Source: Sthenelais limicola (Eukaryota; Annelida; Polychaeta; Phyllodocida; Sigalionidae). Taken from it: 64,000 bases of DNA. A program made the position numbers and the translations under genes. The stretch spans positions 33,300,873 through 33,364,872 of the forward strand of contig OW804102.1 of the NCBI GenBank assembly GCA_942159475.1, in the 5' to 3' direction. Of the stretch, positions 1 to 13,800 are shown in pieces; within the stretch, counting starts at the first letter, position 1, and the number at the start of each line of letters is the position of its first letter. The notes beneath the pieces were generated by a model. That model was not told the DNA's origin, did no database searches, and saw nothing but the letters and a program-made list of their open reading frames with translations.

Positions 1-1770
1 ATAATACAGTGTATTTAGATCTAATCCGCATATGCTTGCTTTCACAACTGCTGTGCCACTCTGAATATGTATGTGTTTAAGGAGTGTTAGCAGTGCGTAT
101 ACAAATGGGAGAGTTATATATAAAAACAAAAGGTAGACGCGTTCGCAACTATATAATAAGTGTATTACACTATAAGTCATATTTCATAGTGTAAATCATA
201 ATTGAGCTAATCCTGATTGAGATATTAACACTATTTTTAACAAAAGAGTATAATAATCAAAATGACATAATAATCAGTCAGTCTAATCCTTAATTACGAG
301 AAAAACAAAAGTACATCAATTATACAGAAATATATAGCTAACTAAAAGTTACACATAACCATGATGAGTCTTGAGTTTCTATGAAGAATTATTTGATAAA
401 GAGACTGTAGTTAACACTAACACGCTAATCAATAACACAATAAGAAGGGGCTAGCATGTATCATGATCTGATTCAGTGACCGATCAAATCCAAACTCTAT
501 TATACAGGTTAACTAACGAGTTGGTTGAAGGAGTGTAAATATTGCACAAGTTGTGTAGCTACGAGTGCAATATTCTATGCGACTGAAACTAACGAGTTAG
601 ACAGATTTATTATACATGCTTTCAATCATGAAATTTTTTTAAAAACCGAATAATAAATTTATATTTTACCGGTAATCTTAGTAAAAGAAACAGATTGGTT
701 GCCTTGACAACCCCCCATAAATCACTAGTGAAATACGCACTATGCATAAACCACTCCAGATACGTTGTTTTCAGAGCAATGCTTGTATAATGAATATAGA
801 TAATAATATTTCAGTCGAACGAGAACGCTAGATCCATATGTAACATTCGTGTAGGACCATAGCGAATTCTTAACTTGGGAAATATTATAATTCAATTCAA
901 TTCAAAAATTCTTTATTGCTGTTGAAATTACAAAGGGTCGGCCAAATCTGTCACTAATGGACAGTTCCTCCAATGACTGCCGACTTCGGATCTTTGAAAG
1001 GATGTTACAGAGAGAGTGAGTGAGTGGGTGAGATTGGTTACAGAGTGTGTTTAAAAGTTAAAGCTAACATACATTGTAAATTTAGATGAAATGGGTAAAT
1101 TTATTCATTAGTGACCTCCCCAATAAATGTGATTTATATATATAATATTTCTTATATGAATGACAAGAGAAAGAGGAAATTACTTTTGAATTGATAAAGT
1201 CGGTGAGTAGAGTAATAAAGCAGAACAAGCAAGGGGAGGAAAACCTAGAGAATGCCAAAATGAAAGTTTAGAGATAATGGCTACAATAGAGTCAGATCCC
1301 CATTCAGCTTTTGTATCTCTGCTCCGTCTTTGATTTGATTTGATTTTTTTTTTAAAGTTTATTCGACAATATTTCACAGGATGCGATACTTTCCATTCGC
1401 CGATTTGATTCCATAAACAATTTATTGAGATGAGGGGGGGGGGGCGGGGGATTCTCCTTTATAGAAGGTTTTCAAGCTCCCCTTCTTCATCTTACAATCA
1501 CTTTAAGGCATAGTGTGTTTGTTTATTTTTTATTGTAAGCTCTCATACATACATGATATTCTCAGCTTATGTCTATCTTTACAAAAACGTTACTCTGACA
1601 CACACGTAAATTACAACATCAATTAGAAGCTGATCATGCATAATTAAGAGTCTATATATGTCCACCTTCGTTCTTTTTATTCCAGGACTTGAATAAATAG
1701 ATAAAAGATTAAAGTAATCCTCACCTGAGTAAAACTTTGTATCATGCGCATGGTATACACAGTAGCTATA
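1..1770. other. No gene seen
   Basis: AT-rich sequence with a poly-G/GC run near 1433-1450 and short GAGT repeats near 1012-1030. No reading frame over 66 codons and no splice-supported exon. Confidence 0.6.
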
Positions 1771-2089
1771 CATAGTATTCACATGACGTCACCCCAGTCA
1801 GCGGCTATCCTCACTGGCAGCCATAATGTGTGGCAGCATAGATAGCGGGAGACACTAGATCGACAGTATTTCCCGTTTTGAATGTTTGCTAATGGCAATA
1901 TACTCATTATTCCATCATGGCACACTAAAAAATGACCATATAACCTATCAGCATACTGTATATAAATATTCTCTAAAATTTTCGGAGGTGAAAACTGCAT
2001 TTTTGAGGCTTGGAGCACTCATGTCCAGCTAAAGTTGACCCACATTATGGCAAGCCATGGCTAGCGCCGTGACGTCAGTGAATACTATG
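1771..2089. mobile_element. MITE, TA target duplication
   Basis: Inverted ends CATAGTATTCAC-TGACGTCAC are flanked by TA (1769-1770 and 2090-2091); 319 bp, non-coding, Tc1/mariner-type target. A lone copy of the same end occurs near 22984 (CATAGTATTCACTGACGT). Confidence 0.75.
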
Positions 2090-2215
2090 TATAATAAGGT
2101 TATTCAGTGCGTGAAACTGAAGGCATGGGTGTGAGGTTGCTAACGTGTGCTACTTTATGAACTGCAGGGGTAGCGATATCCTAAAAACGATAACAAAGGA
2201 CTAACTACCAACAGG

Positions 2216-2570
2216 TGCTGGTGGTGCACTGGCTGGTGGATAATCTCGTGGCGAAGCCGATAGACTATGACCTGCCCTGAGCAGGTCAGGGGCTGTAATC
2301 ACCTTAGACAGAGACTAATAAGATTAATAACCCCCATTTAGGGCCTGCTAGTGCACTGTTTGTGTATAATCCCTCGGCATCGCCTCATGATTATACAGTG
2401 CACCAGCAGCCCCTCAAGATCGGCCATTAGTCCTATACTTTTCCCTCGGAATTATACACCAAATAACATACCAGCAGCACCTCAAATTTGGTCTTTAATC
2501 CCTTATTAAACAGTGCACCAGGAGACCCGAAATGGAGGTTACTTATTCTTTTAGTCTGACTAAAGTGGTC
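2216..2570. repeat. GTGCACTG hairpin repeat, copy 1
   Basis: GCCTGCTAGTGCACTGTTTG pairs with CAGTGCACCAGCAGC about 60 bp on, and further partial units follow (ACAGTGCACCAGGAG). The block ATTAATAACC-CCATTT-GGGCCTGCT recurs at 46725. Confidence 0.6.
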
Positions 2571-2837
2571 ATAGCCCCTGAACCGTTTAAGACACAGACT
2601 AACCCAGTATATATTAAGAAAGTGAGTATGTCTAGTGTGAGAATGGGCATGGATTATCAACATCGTCTAAGGTGGAGGTCCGTCGGTGGGGTGGTTGGAT
2701 GCCCTATATGAGTGCTGAAGCATATACTATATCAAACTGTCTGGTATTCTTATCCTTGCGGCTTGCATCAAGGGAATTCGCCAGTTAAGCAATCTCTCGA
2801 CAGTGACAAATAACCGGGCAGATGCAAAGACATTGGT

Positions 2838-5800
2838 ATGGGCGTTTTCATGGAATATACTACTTTTGCGATCATTTTGATTATTAGTTTTGGCCATATT
2901 GACACAAGAGAGGATATCAGAGATATTGAACAAAGTCATGGATACCTTTCAGCTCCTAAAATCGACTTTGGGGCGATAGACGAAGAAAGTGAAAGTCATA
3001 CTGATGGTGATACTCCCCATTATCTTATTCCCGAAGAGCCAGTAGAAAGTGAAGAAATTCAAAGTGCCAAATGTTTGGTAAGGATGTGCTTTTATGTATT
3101 GAAATATATCAGGTTCTTCAAGTTTGATAAAGATTGTTCAATAGAGAACTCATATTTAAAGACGTGATATAGTTGTGTTGGTCACTTAATTAAGAAATAT
3201 TGTCCTCTAACCTTGTTTGACATTGGTACAACCCGGATAGGACTATCTTTCCTGGGATGAGCGCGAAATTAATTCATTTTTTAAAAAAATGATATTTAAT
3301 GAATTTCTCAGAATTTCATTGGATGATTGCAACATCCATAGACTTGTAGAAAACTTCCACTTTTCGCAGTTAAATACGAGTTCAACTGGACAGTTTACAT
3401 AATATGACGTAATATTTAGTCTATCAATTATTGATTGTACATGACGAAATAATTGTAGATATTAATTCGATATTTTTCATAGTAATTTGTTCATAGTAAT
3501 TTCTCATTCGGGTTAATAGTGTTGATGCTATAGCCTGTGTGTGGTTGGACAATTATACAATATGGGTGCTGCTTGTGTATGGAAAATCTGTAGATAATAG
3601 TGTGCGGACAGAATCCCGCCAGTGAAAACCACCTAGGCAAAACCCCGCCGTCAGAACCCCCCCCCCCCCCTCCAGCCAAAACCCCCATAGTCAATATTCC
3701 CCCATGCCATGCAATACCCCGCCCGTCAGAACCCCGCCTTACCTTCACCCCGCCATTCCATAACCCCGTCAAAATATTGTATTCAACCAAAACATGGAGC
3801 GGCAGCATAGTTTGACAAATAAATTCCGAGATTCCTGTACTACTGTATTCCCCAACTAGATCTCTCTCTCTCTCTTTCCCTCCCTCTCTTTCTTTCCTCT
3901 GGAACTCTCTTTCTCTCCTCTCTCTACCTCTCTTTCTTCTCGCCCTAAAAGTGTGATAATTCCTAAATATGACACATGCCGTATATAGCTGTATATCCAG
4001 CAAGATTAAAATACACATATCAATCTCGTTGGTATATCTAACAAGTATGAACCAGGAAATCGATAACATTATATCTCTTTCAACATACGTCGACCCAGGT
4101 CCACTGAATTCAGACGGATCTCACGATATTTGTATGATGAGGTTTTATACTCTTTAATTTGACTGTATAAAGCAGGATAAGTATGTGTTATATTAGCAAT
4201 ACAAGAAGATTTTTCCTTTTTATATAGGCGACGCTTGTTGTTTAAATCCGCGCGAAAATAAATACGTTTACAGTAAGATAAATATGATAAAACAACATTT
4301 CAACCTGGTGCTCGTGACAGTCAATTGGCAATCTCCGTAAGAATCAAATAATCAACTCAAATAGTAAAATAAAATAAGAGCTTTTTACACAAATCTAATA
4401 AAGTAGCACGCTTACTATGATCAACAGAAGTTACCGAAGCATAGCATTTCTCAGTAATCAAACAGCGTTCAACATGGCTGACTTTGAGTTTCTTGTTAAG
4501 TACGTCAGCAACTTTTAAATGTTCATGTTCGCTGATTGTACAGGTGTCAGATTTTCAGAAAATGCACAATTGGCAGCTGTACACATTTAGAAACATCTGC
4601 TTAATTAGGCTGCAATTTGATCAATACTAGGTAAATTCGAGTATATTCGGCATTATATTGGTTCTAGCAATCTGCTTGGTTAGGTTGAACTGTATTTTGA
4701 ACTGTATTTTCGTCTGAAATTTGGGTTATTCGAGAAGATTGGTGAAGTTAAATTGTACATTTTCTGAAAATCTGACCCACAGTTGTAGAGAGGGTGGTGT
4801 ACTAACGCGGCTCCATTTATTTGCAAAACAAACCTTTTACAAAGATGCATACTTCATCGATCAGACTTTGATCATGAACAAATCCTTTTTTTAAAAAAGA
4901 ACGTTTGATTTGTTTCAATCATGTATACCATTACACTCTTTTTTATATTATAATAAGTTGAATCTATTTTACACAACGAAATCTAAAGTTTGTTATTGTT
5001 TTGGACGTATTTATAAAACGTACAGCTACGTACCTTTTGTGCAGCTTCTTTGTTATATCTTTACTATGTACAATGAACTACCTGTCATATGATGCATATA
5101 CTACGCTGCTTTTCCATGTTTGTTTGTTTGTTTAAATCGTTTATTCTGCGATAACATTGCATCCTATCGGACGTTATTCTCAGTCATACAGTATTACATT
5201 AACTTGAATTAGGTAAACGTTGATAATGAAATATTGATAAAAGAATTAAACAAAGGCTTCTTTAGATTCATTATACATAATACGAAATGTTAGAAAAATC
5301 AGAATGAACTCTAGCTAGGTACAAATAGGTTTTAAGACCGTCATATGTAATACGTTTTATTCCAAGTTGTTTGTTTATTCAAAAGGGTGTATCATGTTAT
5401 AAGTAGACCTAACCCATGCAGGACCAAGTTTTAGTCAGAAGAAAGTAGCACTGTAGTATATATACATGTATATTTCTACATAGGCCGTTTCTACATAGGA
5501 CGTTGAAATCTTTTTTTATTCAGGAAATGTTATCATGTAATAAAAGTAGCCCATGCAGGAGCAAGTTTTAGTCAAAACTAAAGTAGCACTGTAGTATTTC
5601 TACCATATTATATAGTCTGTTGACGGATTTTAACCTATCATGCACTATTAAGTTCTGCCCTGTACTTATTAACCTGTTTTGCCGTAGAGTTCAATGGTTG
5701 TATAAGACGTTGAAGAGTGTCACACCCAAAAGCTTACGCAATAGAAACTATTCAGTGTTTACAAAACCAGAACTCTGGAACAGCCTCCATCCATCCAAAC

Positions 5801-8800
5801 AACGAGACGACAGCCTCGCTGATCCAAAGCGGTAATAATGTACTAAAAGTTAGTGGATGCGTAACGTTTGTGTTGCCTTGGTGCGTTGTGGTTGCTAAAT
5901 CTCCCTAGAATCTTGAAAACATCGCCTTACACTCTACACCTTTAACCTCACTTACGCCTAAAGTGTATTAATTTCCTGATCTGTTCTGAGTGTTTTTCGT
6001 TTATATTTATATGTCCACATACTCCCCCACTTACCCCTCAATTGCTGCTGTGCCCCTATTCTCCGCCATTGGGTCGAGCAGTCTCCGCAGTTCTAACATC
6101 AGAATATATTCTTAGAGAGGGTTGTGGTGAGTTCTTTAGTTTCAGTGGAGCCCCAACAACTGCCTTTATTGAATATTCTTATCTTAACAAGTACAGCACC
6201 CAGTTTCAAATTAATACACATTTTCATTTGAGATCTAAATGACTTAGGAATCCCTGTTTTTTTTTAAATTACCAATTCAATTACTCCACAATCTTTTATT
6301 ATGAAAGGTATAAACGCTAAACTTAACATAAACTACAAGAGCAGAAATCACTACCATAAAAAGTTAAACCACGGTCCTTGTTTGGACACACTCAGAAAAA
6401 GTATTCCTAGAATTCCTAGAATTTACAGCTCTTCAATCAAACTAAAACATGCCATTAATTCAACAGAATGGAGTTGCTTGATGTTACAATGTTCAAAGGA
6501 TCAAGGTATGAAAAGGAAAAGATTCTTGACACAAAAGTATATTTCAAACCAACTGACACTCATGAACTTTTGCACAGAGAATCATTCAATCCCGTGGTTT
6601 AGAGGTATTCTAAAGTCACAAATAACACGATTCCATAAAATCTGCAACAACAGCCCTGATTTTGAAGAAGCTTGCTCTATACTCACTAAGACACTAAGAG
6701 AGAAAAGGCATTATTCGGCCATATTTCTTAGAAAAATCAAAGCAAAAACCCTTTATAAGCTAACCTGTTGAACCTAATCGCAGAAATTGCAGAAATGGGA
6801 ACTATTGCATTTGTAATGGTATATAAATGCAAACTCCTCAAAAATCACTACAAACAACTGCAGAACTTATATCATAGACATTTTAGAGATGAGCAAGTCT
6901 TTGGATACAGAAGAAACCCAAATATCTGTAATATGTTAGCTTCATATAAACTCAGTTGAAGTTTAATAGGTTTATAGCCTATTTGTCGCCTACTGCACGA
7001 AACAATGCAGAACTGCCAGCTGACTGTGCAATTATACAGTTTTGGAACAAAAGAAGCTCAAAATTGGTTCTTCGTTAAAATAAAAAAAGTACTATATTTA
7101 TACATCCCCAAAGAAATAATGAGTTAGAACCTGTTGTCAGTGCAAACATTTACTAATAAATACCACATTAAACGTTTTTTTATATTAAAAAATGTATTAA
7201 TGACCATAGGACATGCCCCCTCCGGTGGGAGGACGTACCTCTCATTTGGCTGTTTATATAAAAAATAATAACTCCTATTCACAGAGGATTTGATGTACTA
7301 CAATGATATTCTTCGCATCTCGTCATATATACCTTTTCTGTACAAACAAACCCTTCCATCCTATGAAATGAAAGGAAAATTATCCTACAAACGTGGAAAT
7401 TATATATAACTAGCAAAGTACCCATCCTCTGGACGGTTAGCCTCTTCCTCTCACTCTCTCTCTCTCTCCCCTCCTCCTCTCTTCCTGCCCCTCCTCTTTT
7501 TCTCTCCCAGCCTATACCCACCCACCCTTTCTATCCCTGTCCCTAACCTCCTTCTCCTCTCTCCTGCCCTCTTCTCTCTCCCCCTCTTTTCTCTCCCCCT
7601 CTGGGTCCTGGGTATGACCATAAAGTGCCTTTTAGTCTCTTTTCTCTGTCTCTCTTTCCCTCTTCTATATCTCTATTTCCTGGTATAATCATAAACTGCC
7701 TGCCTCTCAGCTCTCCCGCCCTTGATATAACCGTATTAAATGTGTTGATAAGGGCGCAAAGCAGCCAATATCACTCACCCACTCACTCTCTCCCCCTCTT
7801 CTCCCTCTCCTATCCGATCCCCCCTCTCCCTCCGCTTGTTCCTTCTCTCCCTCCCTCCCCCTTTCCTCTCCCCCACCCTCTCCCTCCCGTCTTTTCCTCT
7901 CCCCTCCCCCTCTTCTCTCTATCCTCTTCTCCCTCTCCCTATCTAATTCCTCCCACCCTCTCCCTCCCCTTCTGCGTTTTCCCCCTCCCCCTCAGCATCT
8001 CTCTTTTCCCTCGCTCTCCCGCTCCCCCTCTGATCTCTCTCCGTGTTGCTAGGGACCCTCGCAGGACGCGTTGCTAGGGAATCCCGCGTTGCCGCAGGAC
8101 CTTTTAAAAATAATAAAGCTGTTGATCAGAATATGTTAGTCATTATGCATCTTATCTTAATTTCAGGGTTACCTCGTAGAAGATGGCTTCATTGAGGAGG
8201 AGGATGCATATGATTCGGACAGGGCTATGGAGGAGATCAAAATATTACAGCTGTAGGTATTTCATCTTACAGGTGCATCCTTGTCTAAATTCAATCGGAA
8301 AATTAAAACAAACCTGAGTGATGTTCCGAAGCTTAATATGAATCCCATTGTTGGCCTTCCTGTCTTCCACAGAAGTACTGACACCAAAAAACATGACAAC
8401 CTGATCACTTAAAGGTAAATGCCAGCATTCGATCAAAAAAGAAGGAATCATGGATTTTTTTTTAGACTTTGGATTTGGAAAGAACATGGTTGGGGGAACC
8501 CAAAAAGCCAATAAAAACATATGTCATAGACTTAGTTTTTATTTCAGGGACCATTGAAATGTACTACCATTAACTATACCTTTCAATGAGAAAAAGGCTT
8601 TTTCCCCTATTTTTTTAGAATTTCAGATAACTCATACGATTTCCTTTAAAACTGCACACATAGCTGACATATTGTTTATCACTCCCAATTAAAGAAACAG
8701 GGGGTTATAGAACTAAAAAAAACGCTATTCAATAAAAACTGAGAGTATATATATTCTTTTCCCCTATTGACATCCATAATGAATGGTAGCAAACTTCAGT

Positions 8801-10824
8801 CATCCCTAAAATATAAAATGATAACATCCTGGTGTTTTTACTTTTGGTATTCAACTATATAACCATGTTCTTTCTCAAGACGAAGTTTGAAAAAATATTG
8901 TGACTCTATTTGTCCATGCATTAGTTCCTTAGACTCCTGCCAGCAGCAGTGCTGATGACACTGGCATTTACATTTAAAGTCAAAGTGTTCCGATATATAA
9001 CTTTTTAATTCCACATTTTTCGCAAGAATGGGATCGCACAACGAGCTTAGATATAGTTTTCTCTCAGGCGATTCCTCTTCTTGTATAAACATAAAACTGT
9101 AGTAGAATATTGATACATTCGGTCCGATAATTCATAAAATGAGTAATTTAATATTTGTTCTTGTTCTGATAGTACCATTTATTCAATATTTCCATATGAC
9201 ATTCTTTGATAGGTTTGTTGGTGTCTCGCCAAGTGGAAAATGCGATAAAAAGACGCAGGTCAAAATATCGGGACTGAACAGGTAAGAATTATATCAGACA
9301 GGCGTAGGATGTGGATGTGGCCTGTGGATGTGGCATGTGGGTGTAGAACCAATATTACAATGGTTGTATAAATAAAGATGTCCGTACGGAGTGAAGGACT
9401 GTTGAATACTGTTTAGTAGACTAGATTCTCTCTAACTAATGCCGGGCCCACACATTCAAGAACTCAGGGCCGAATTGGCCTTAAGACAATTCGTAAGAAT
9501 TCAAAATCATTCTTAAGAAACATACTTGAGTTTGGTAATGTGTGGGCTTTCTTAGGAGGAAACCTCTAATTATATGCCAAATCGTGGGTTCTTACGACAA
9601 TTCATAGACAATATTTTGGACTTTTCGTGAGTTCCCAATTCATACGAATTGCGAGTTCTTGAATGTGTGGGCCCGGCTTAAGTAGAGATGGGCCTGCCTG
9701 ACTGGTGTCGCCCCCTATCATGATATGCATGGTGGCATACATGGGAATATAATCCTTATTTTTTTCTTATTTTGTAACAAAATCTTTATTCGGGTACGGC
9801 AGACTAAACAATTATAGTTTCAATTATAGTTCTATAATGCACTTGTATGTCTCGGGTCTTTTCCTAACACGAAAATATAGAATAATAAACGGAGTTTAAC
9901 CTCTCTATCGATTCCTCCCAGTGTGGCGTGCCCTCGCTGTCCTGAGGAAGGGCTATTATTTTAGTTCAACTGTAGGCCTACTGTATAATTAAGTCTGTTT
10001 TAAACGAAAGATGTGCTGTACCAAATAGTGTTTTATATATTTAATATAATGGATAGAAAATTGTTGGGTTTGTGAGTAGAAACTTGAGAATATGTGGTTC
10101 AGGTTACAATATGGCAGTCTGCTCTTACGGATATTAGAATACATTTTAGCGAAAAACTAAAGGTGAAGGCAAAGCGGTGGTAGGACCCACCTACAAATTC
10201 TTATTCATTTAAACAGCTGACTGGGTGTTTTGAATGAGAATAATATCAATATTATCTTCCTCGGTCATAATAAGCTGAGTGTATTAATGGACACAACAAG
10301 TGGATTAGACATCAGTGTTAAGTTACTGTTTAATAATAATGATAATAATTGTATATTTCAGATTTATCTCTTTTCCTCATTGTTTTTAAAACAGTTCAAA
10401 CTTGCTGACTTTCAAACTTACTGACTTTCAGCAACGAGAGAAAATCACTAGAAATGGTGAAATTTGAGAGGCATATCAGAATAAAGAGAGCGCCAACTAC
10501 AATGGGAAGTACCTCAACCACACAGACCCCGGAACCAACCACAACGACCCCGGAACCAACCACAACAACAACAAAAAGGCCCAAGAGAACCAAGAGAACC
10601 AAAAGGCCCCGCCCGACACGCCCGACACGACCAGTACATCCCCACAGCACAACAGCCCCACCAGGGCCCACCACCACCCCAGCTCCAACCACTGCTGCCC
10701 CCACACGTCCAGCTCGGGCCACCACCACCACCGCTGCCCCCACTGCTGCCGCCACGCGACCAGCACGGGCCACCACCACCACAGGAGCAACGCGACCCCC
10801 GAGACGAATCCTACCAGTCGATGA

Positions 10825-10855
<31 letters not shown>

Positions 10856-13800
10856 ATACCAACTACAACAGCATCGTCTGGTCGACCAACTCGACCAACT
10901 CGACCTGCTAGAAGGACAGCAACAACAACAGCAACAACAGCAACAACAGCAACAACAGCAACAACAGCAACAACAGCAACAACAGCAACAACAGCAACAA
11001 CAGCAACAACAGACAAGCCCACTCGTGCTCCAAGAATCAATCTGCCTCCAGCGTCAACGCCAGCGTCAACGACGGCCCAACTTCCACCTGCAAGACCCGC
11101 AAGACCCACAAGACCAGAGAGGAGAAGACGAAGTAGGCCGATAGTCAATTATCTCTGCTTATGGTCCAGAATTTTACCCGCTAGTACTTTTGCTTACTGA
11201 ACTTATTTTATTTTCTGTTTTTGTTCTTATATTTGTCGTTTTTCTCACTTTTAATGACTGCCCACCACCCCGCCCTGCTTCCACCACTCTCTCTTCCTTG
11301 TTAATGTTTGTGTATAAGACCTGCTCCCCACGGGTAGTGGCAGCCACTACCGTGGTTGGAGCAGGGACTGAACCCCATGGTTGTAGCAGGGTGAGTGGAG
11401 CGAGGCGCTGTGAGGTACCGCAGGGGTGCAGTAGTAGTAACGTGTGCAAAAACAGAGGTCTCAACCCAGGTTCGCGCCAATTTTTAGATTTAAAAGTACA
11501 AGTTTCGTGTACCATATAATATATAAGTCCTCCCACAAAAAGCCATCCTACTTAACACAAGTTTCATTTGAAACGATGAGCGGATCGCCACTTACATGGG
11601 AAAACACTGAAAATTGAGCCAGAAATCCCGGTCGTCTATTAGTGGGGAATTGACACTGATAGATGGGGCGACAGAAGGGATTTCCGAGAGGGGCTTTCCG
11701 CCCTCAAGAGGGCGGGTCGGGTCGCTGTTCGTCTAGAATTTCAAATGAAATATTTCAACATTTACATGCAGACACTGAGAATGGATAGCGAACATTTGAA
11801 TTATTTTCTATTGCATGCTTAAGTTTTGACAATTTAAAGAATTGAAACTGCATCAAGGAATTCATATAATTTAGTTTCTCCATACAGAATCTGGCCTACA
11901 ATTATTACAGAGGTATTATGTATAGCTCTGGATTTATTTATCCTTTATAACTTACCGTTCTATTGTTGCAGATAGGTACACGGTGGCTGCTACAGCTACA
12001 TTCAACAGCCCCTGTCAGACAGCCATGGAGGATGAAACTGTGACAGAAAAGTACAAGGACATAACCTGCAAAATGGTAGGCTACATATAGGGTCTTTAGA
12101 ATATGTGATGTGTTATAGAAAAATAAGTCATAATCGCTCAAAAAAAAGGTTTTGAGATATTATCATATTTGAAAGGATCAGATCAATCTAATTGCAATGA
12201 TTGTAACATTGGAAATCTAATAAGTACTTCTATATTTGTTATGCATGAAAAGAAAAGTTAGTGATATTTCTTTATGGTCACTTTGCACTACATACAGTCA
12301 AATAATCGCCTCAGGATAACCGCAGATATACATTTAGCACAGTCTTGAAATCAGGTACCTGTGTTTTCATCACTAAGACCACTAAACTGTCAAAGAATGA
12401 AAATATTCCTACAAAGAGGTCTTAGGAACAAAACACTTTGACAGCAGCAGAATATTGATAAATTCAGTCATAATAATAAAGTGTAAATTTGGTAAGATTC
12501 GCTTTGTCATAATAGCTGAGAATGCAGCTTTTACATAAATAACAATAAAAGTACCAACACCTTTACCCTGAGTAAAAGGCAACCGACTCTACCCGTAACT
12601 TTTGTCTGCGACCCTCACTTTCTGGTAATTATTTACTATTTACATGTGTTTATTCCTCATCTCTAAAATGCTCCTAATATTGCTTCAGGCCACCAGGCGT
12701 TTGAGGAGACAGGGTGTTGTTACGAGTTGCGAATTGGTAACCGTAAGGTGTGGTAGCACTATTGTGACAGTGTTGGTGTCAGGATTGACAGATACAGAAG
12801 ATCTGAAGGAGGTTATATACCAAAACCCCATTGATACTAACATTACAGAAACTGAAGCTGACATCTTAGCATTAAATACTACAGTCGTCCAAGCTAAATT
12901 TGAAGGTAGGTTATTATCATTTTTTGTTAGTTTATCAGCAGCGTTGCTATTACTGAAAAGTCTTTGGAGTTATGTTAGATTAAATGCCAATTAATTTGAT
13001 AATACAATGTTCACGAATTCAGGGACATATAATCATCCAATATTTGATGCTCTGATTAGAACCAAAGGCATCTAATCAATACACTCTAGGTCCAAACACT
13101 CAGATCAGATAAGAATGGTATGTCAGCCTACTTCACTAATCCGTTTTCTGGCCTAGAACTCGGCGTTCTAATGGGAATATAATGATATTTTGCGGTCTTA
13201 ATGGAATTATAATGGCACTTTGCGGTTTGAGGCGAGAGGCTTCGCCTCCTCCAAAACAATTGTGACATATTCTGTAAGCAATAATGATAGGGTATAGGGA
13301 GTATTTTGGAGAAGGTTTGGAGAAGTTGGTTGTTTATTGAGATCGAGATACCTTATATATAAAATACAATTTGGGGTCAAATTATCAATTATCATTTTTT
13401 ATTGATAATGGGAGTTTATTATTATTATACCTCTAATTGCCTCTGTCCAACAGTGGCCTTCTAGGGAAGGCCACTGGAACAGAGTTAAACATTATTACAT
13501 TTTCACAATACACTTTACTTTATTCTTGGGTTGTTTTACTATTCAGGTAGTGAAGAGACAGCATGTTCAATAGCGCAGGCAGACCACTGTGATGTCTTAG
13601 GGGAGATGTGTATGCCAGTAGCACAGGGATTCTTCTGTCACTGCCCTCGGGGTCAGACAAGGATCATCAACGATCTTTTCCAGGCTGCATGTGTACCGCT
13701 CGCAAGTAAGCTGTTTTCTATCTAGTTTCTGTCCCTAAGACCCTGCCCACACACAGCCGATTTGCCCCCCGATTGTCCCCCGATTTGGGTCTCCCGATGA

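Noticed and set aside
3491..4069. 192-codon minus-strand frame
   Set aside because: Spans C-rich and CT-rich low-complexity DNA; no domain, signal peptide or splice support.
7625..8077. 150-codon frame rich in Pro/Ser/Leu
   Set aside because: Compositional product of the CT-rich tract.
10396..11148. 250-codon minus-strand frame rich in Val/Gly
   Set aside because: It is the complement of the Thr/Pro-rich exon, whose plus-strand reading is supported by splice phases.
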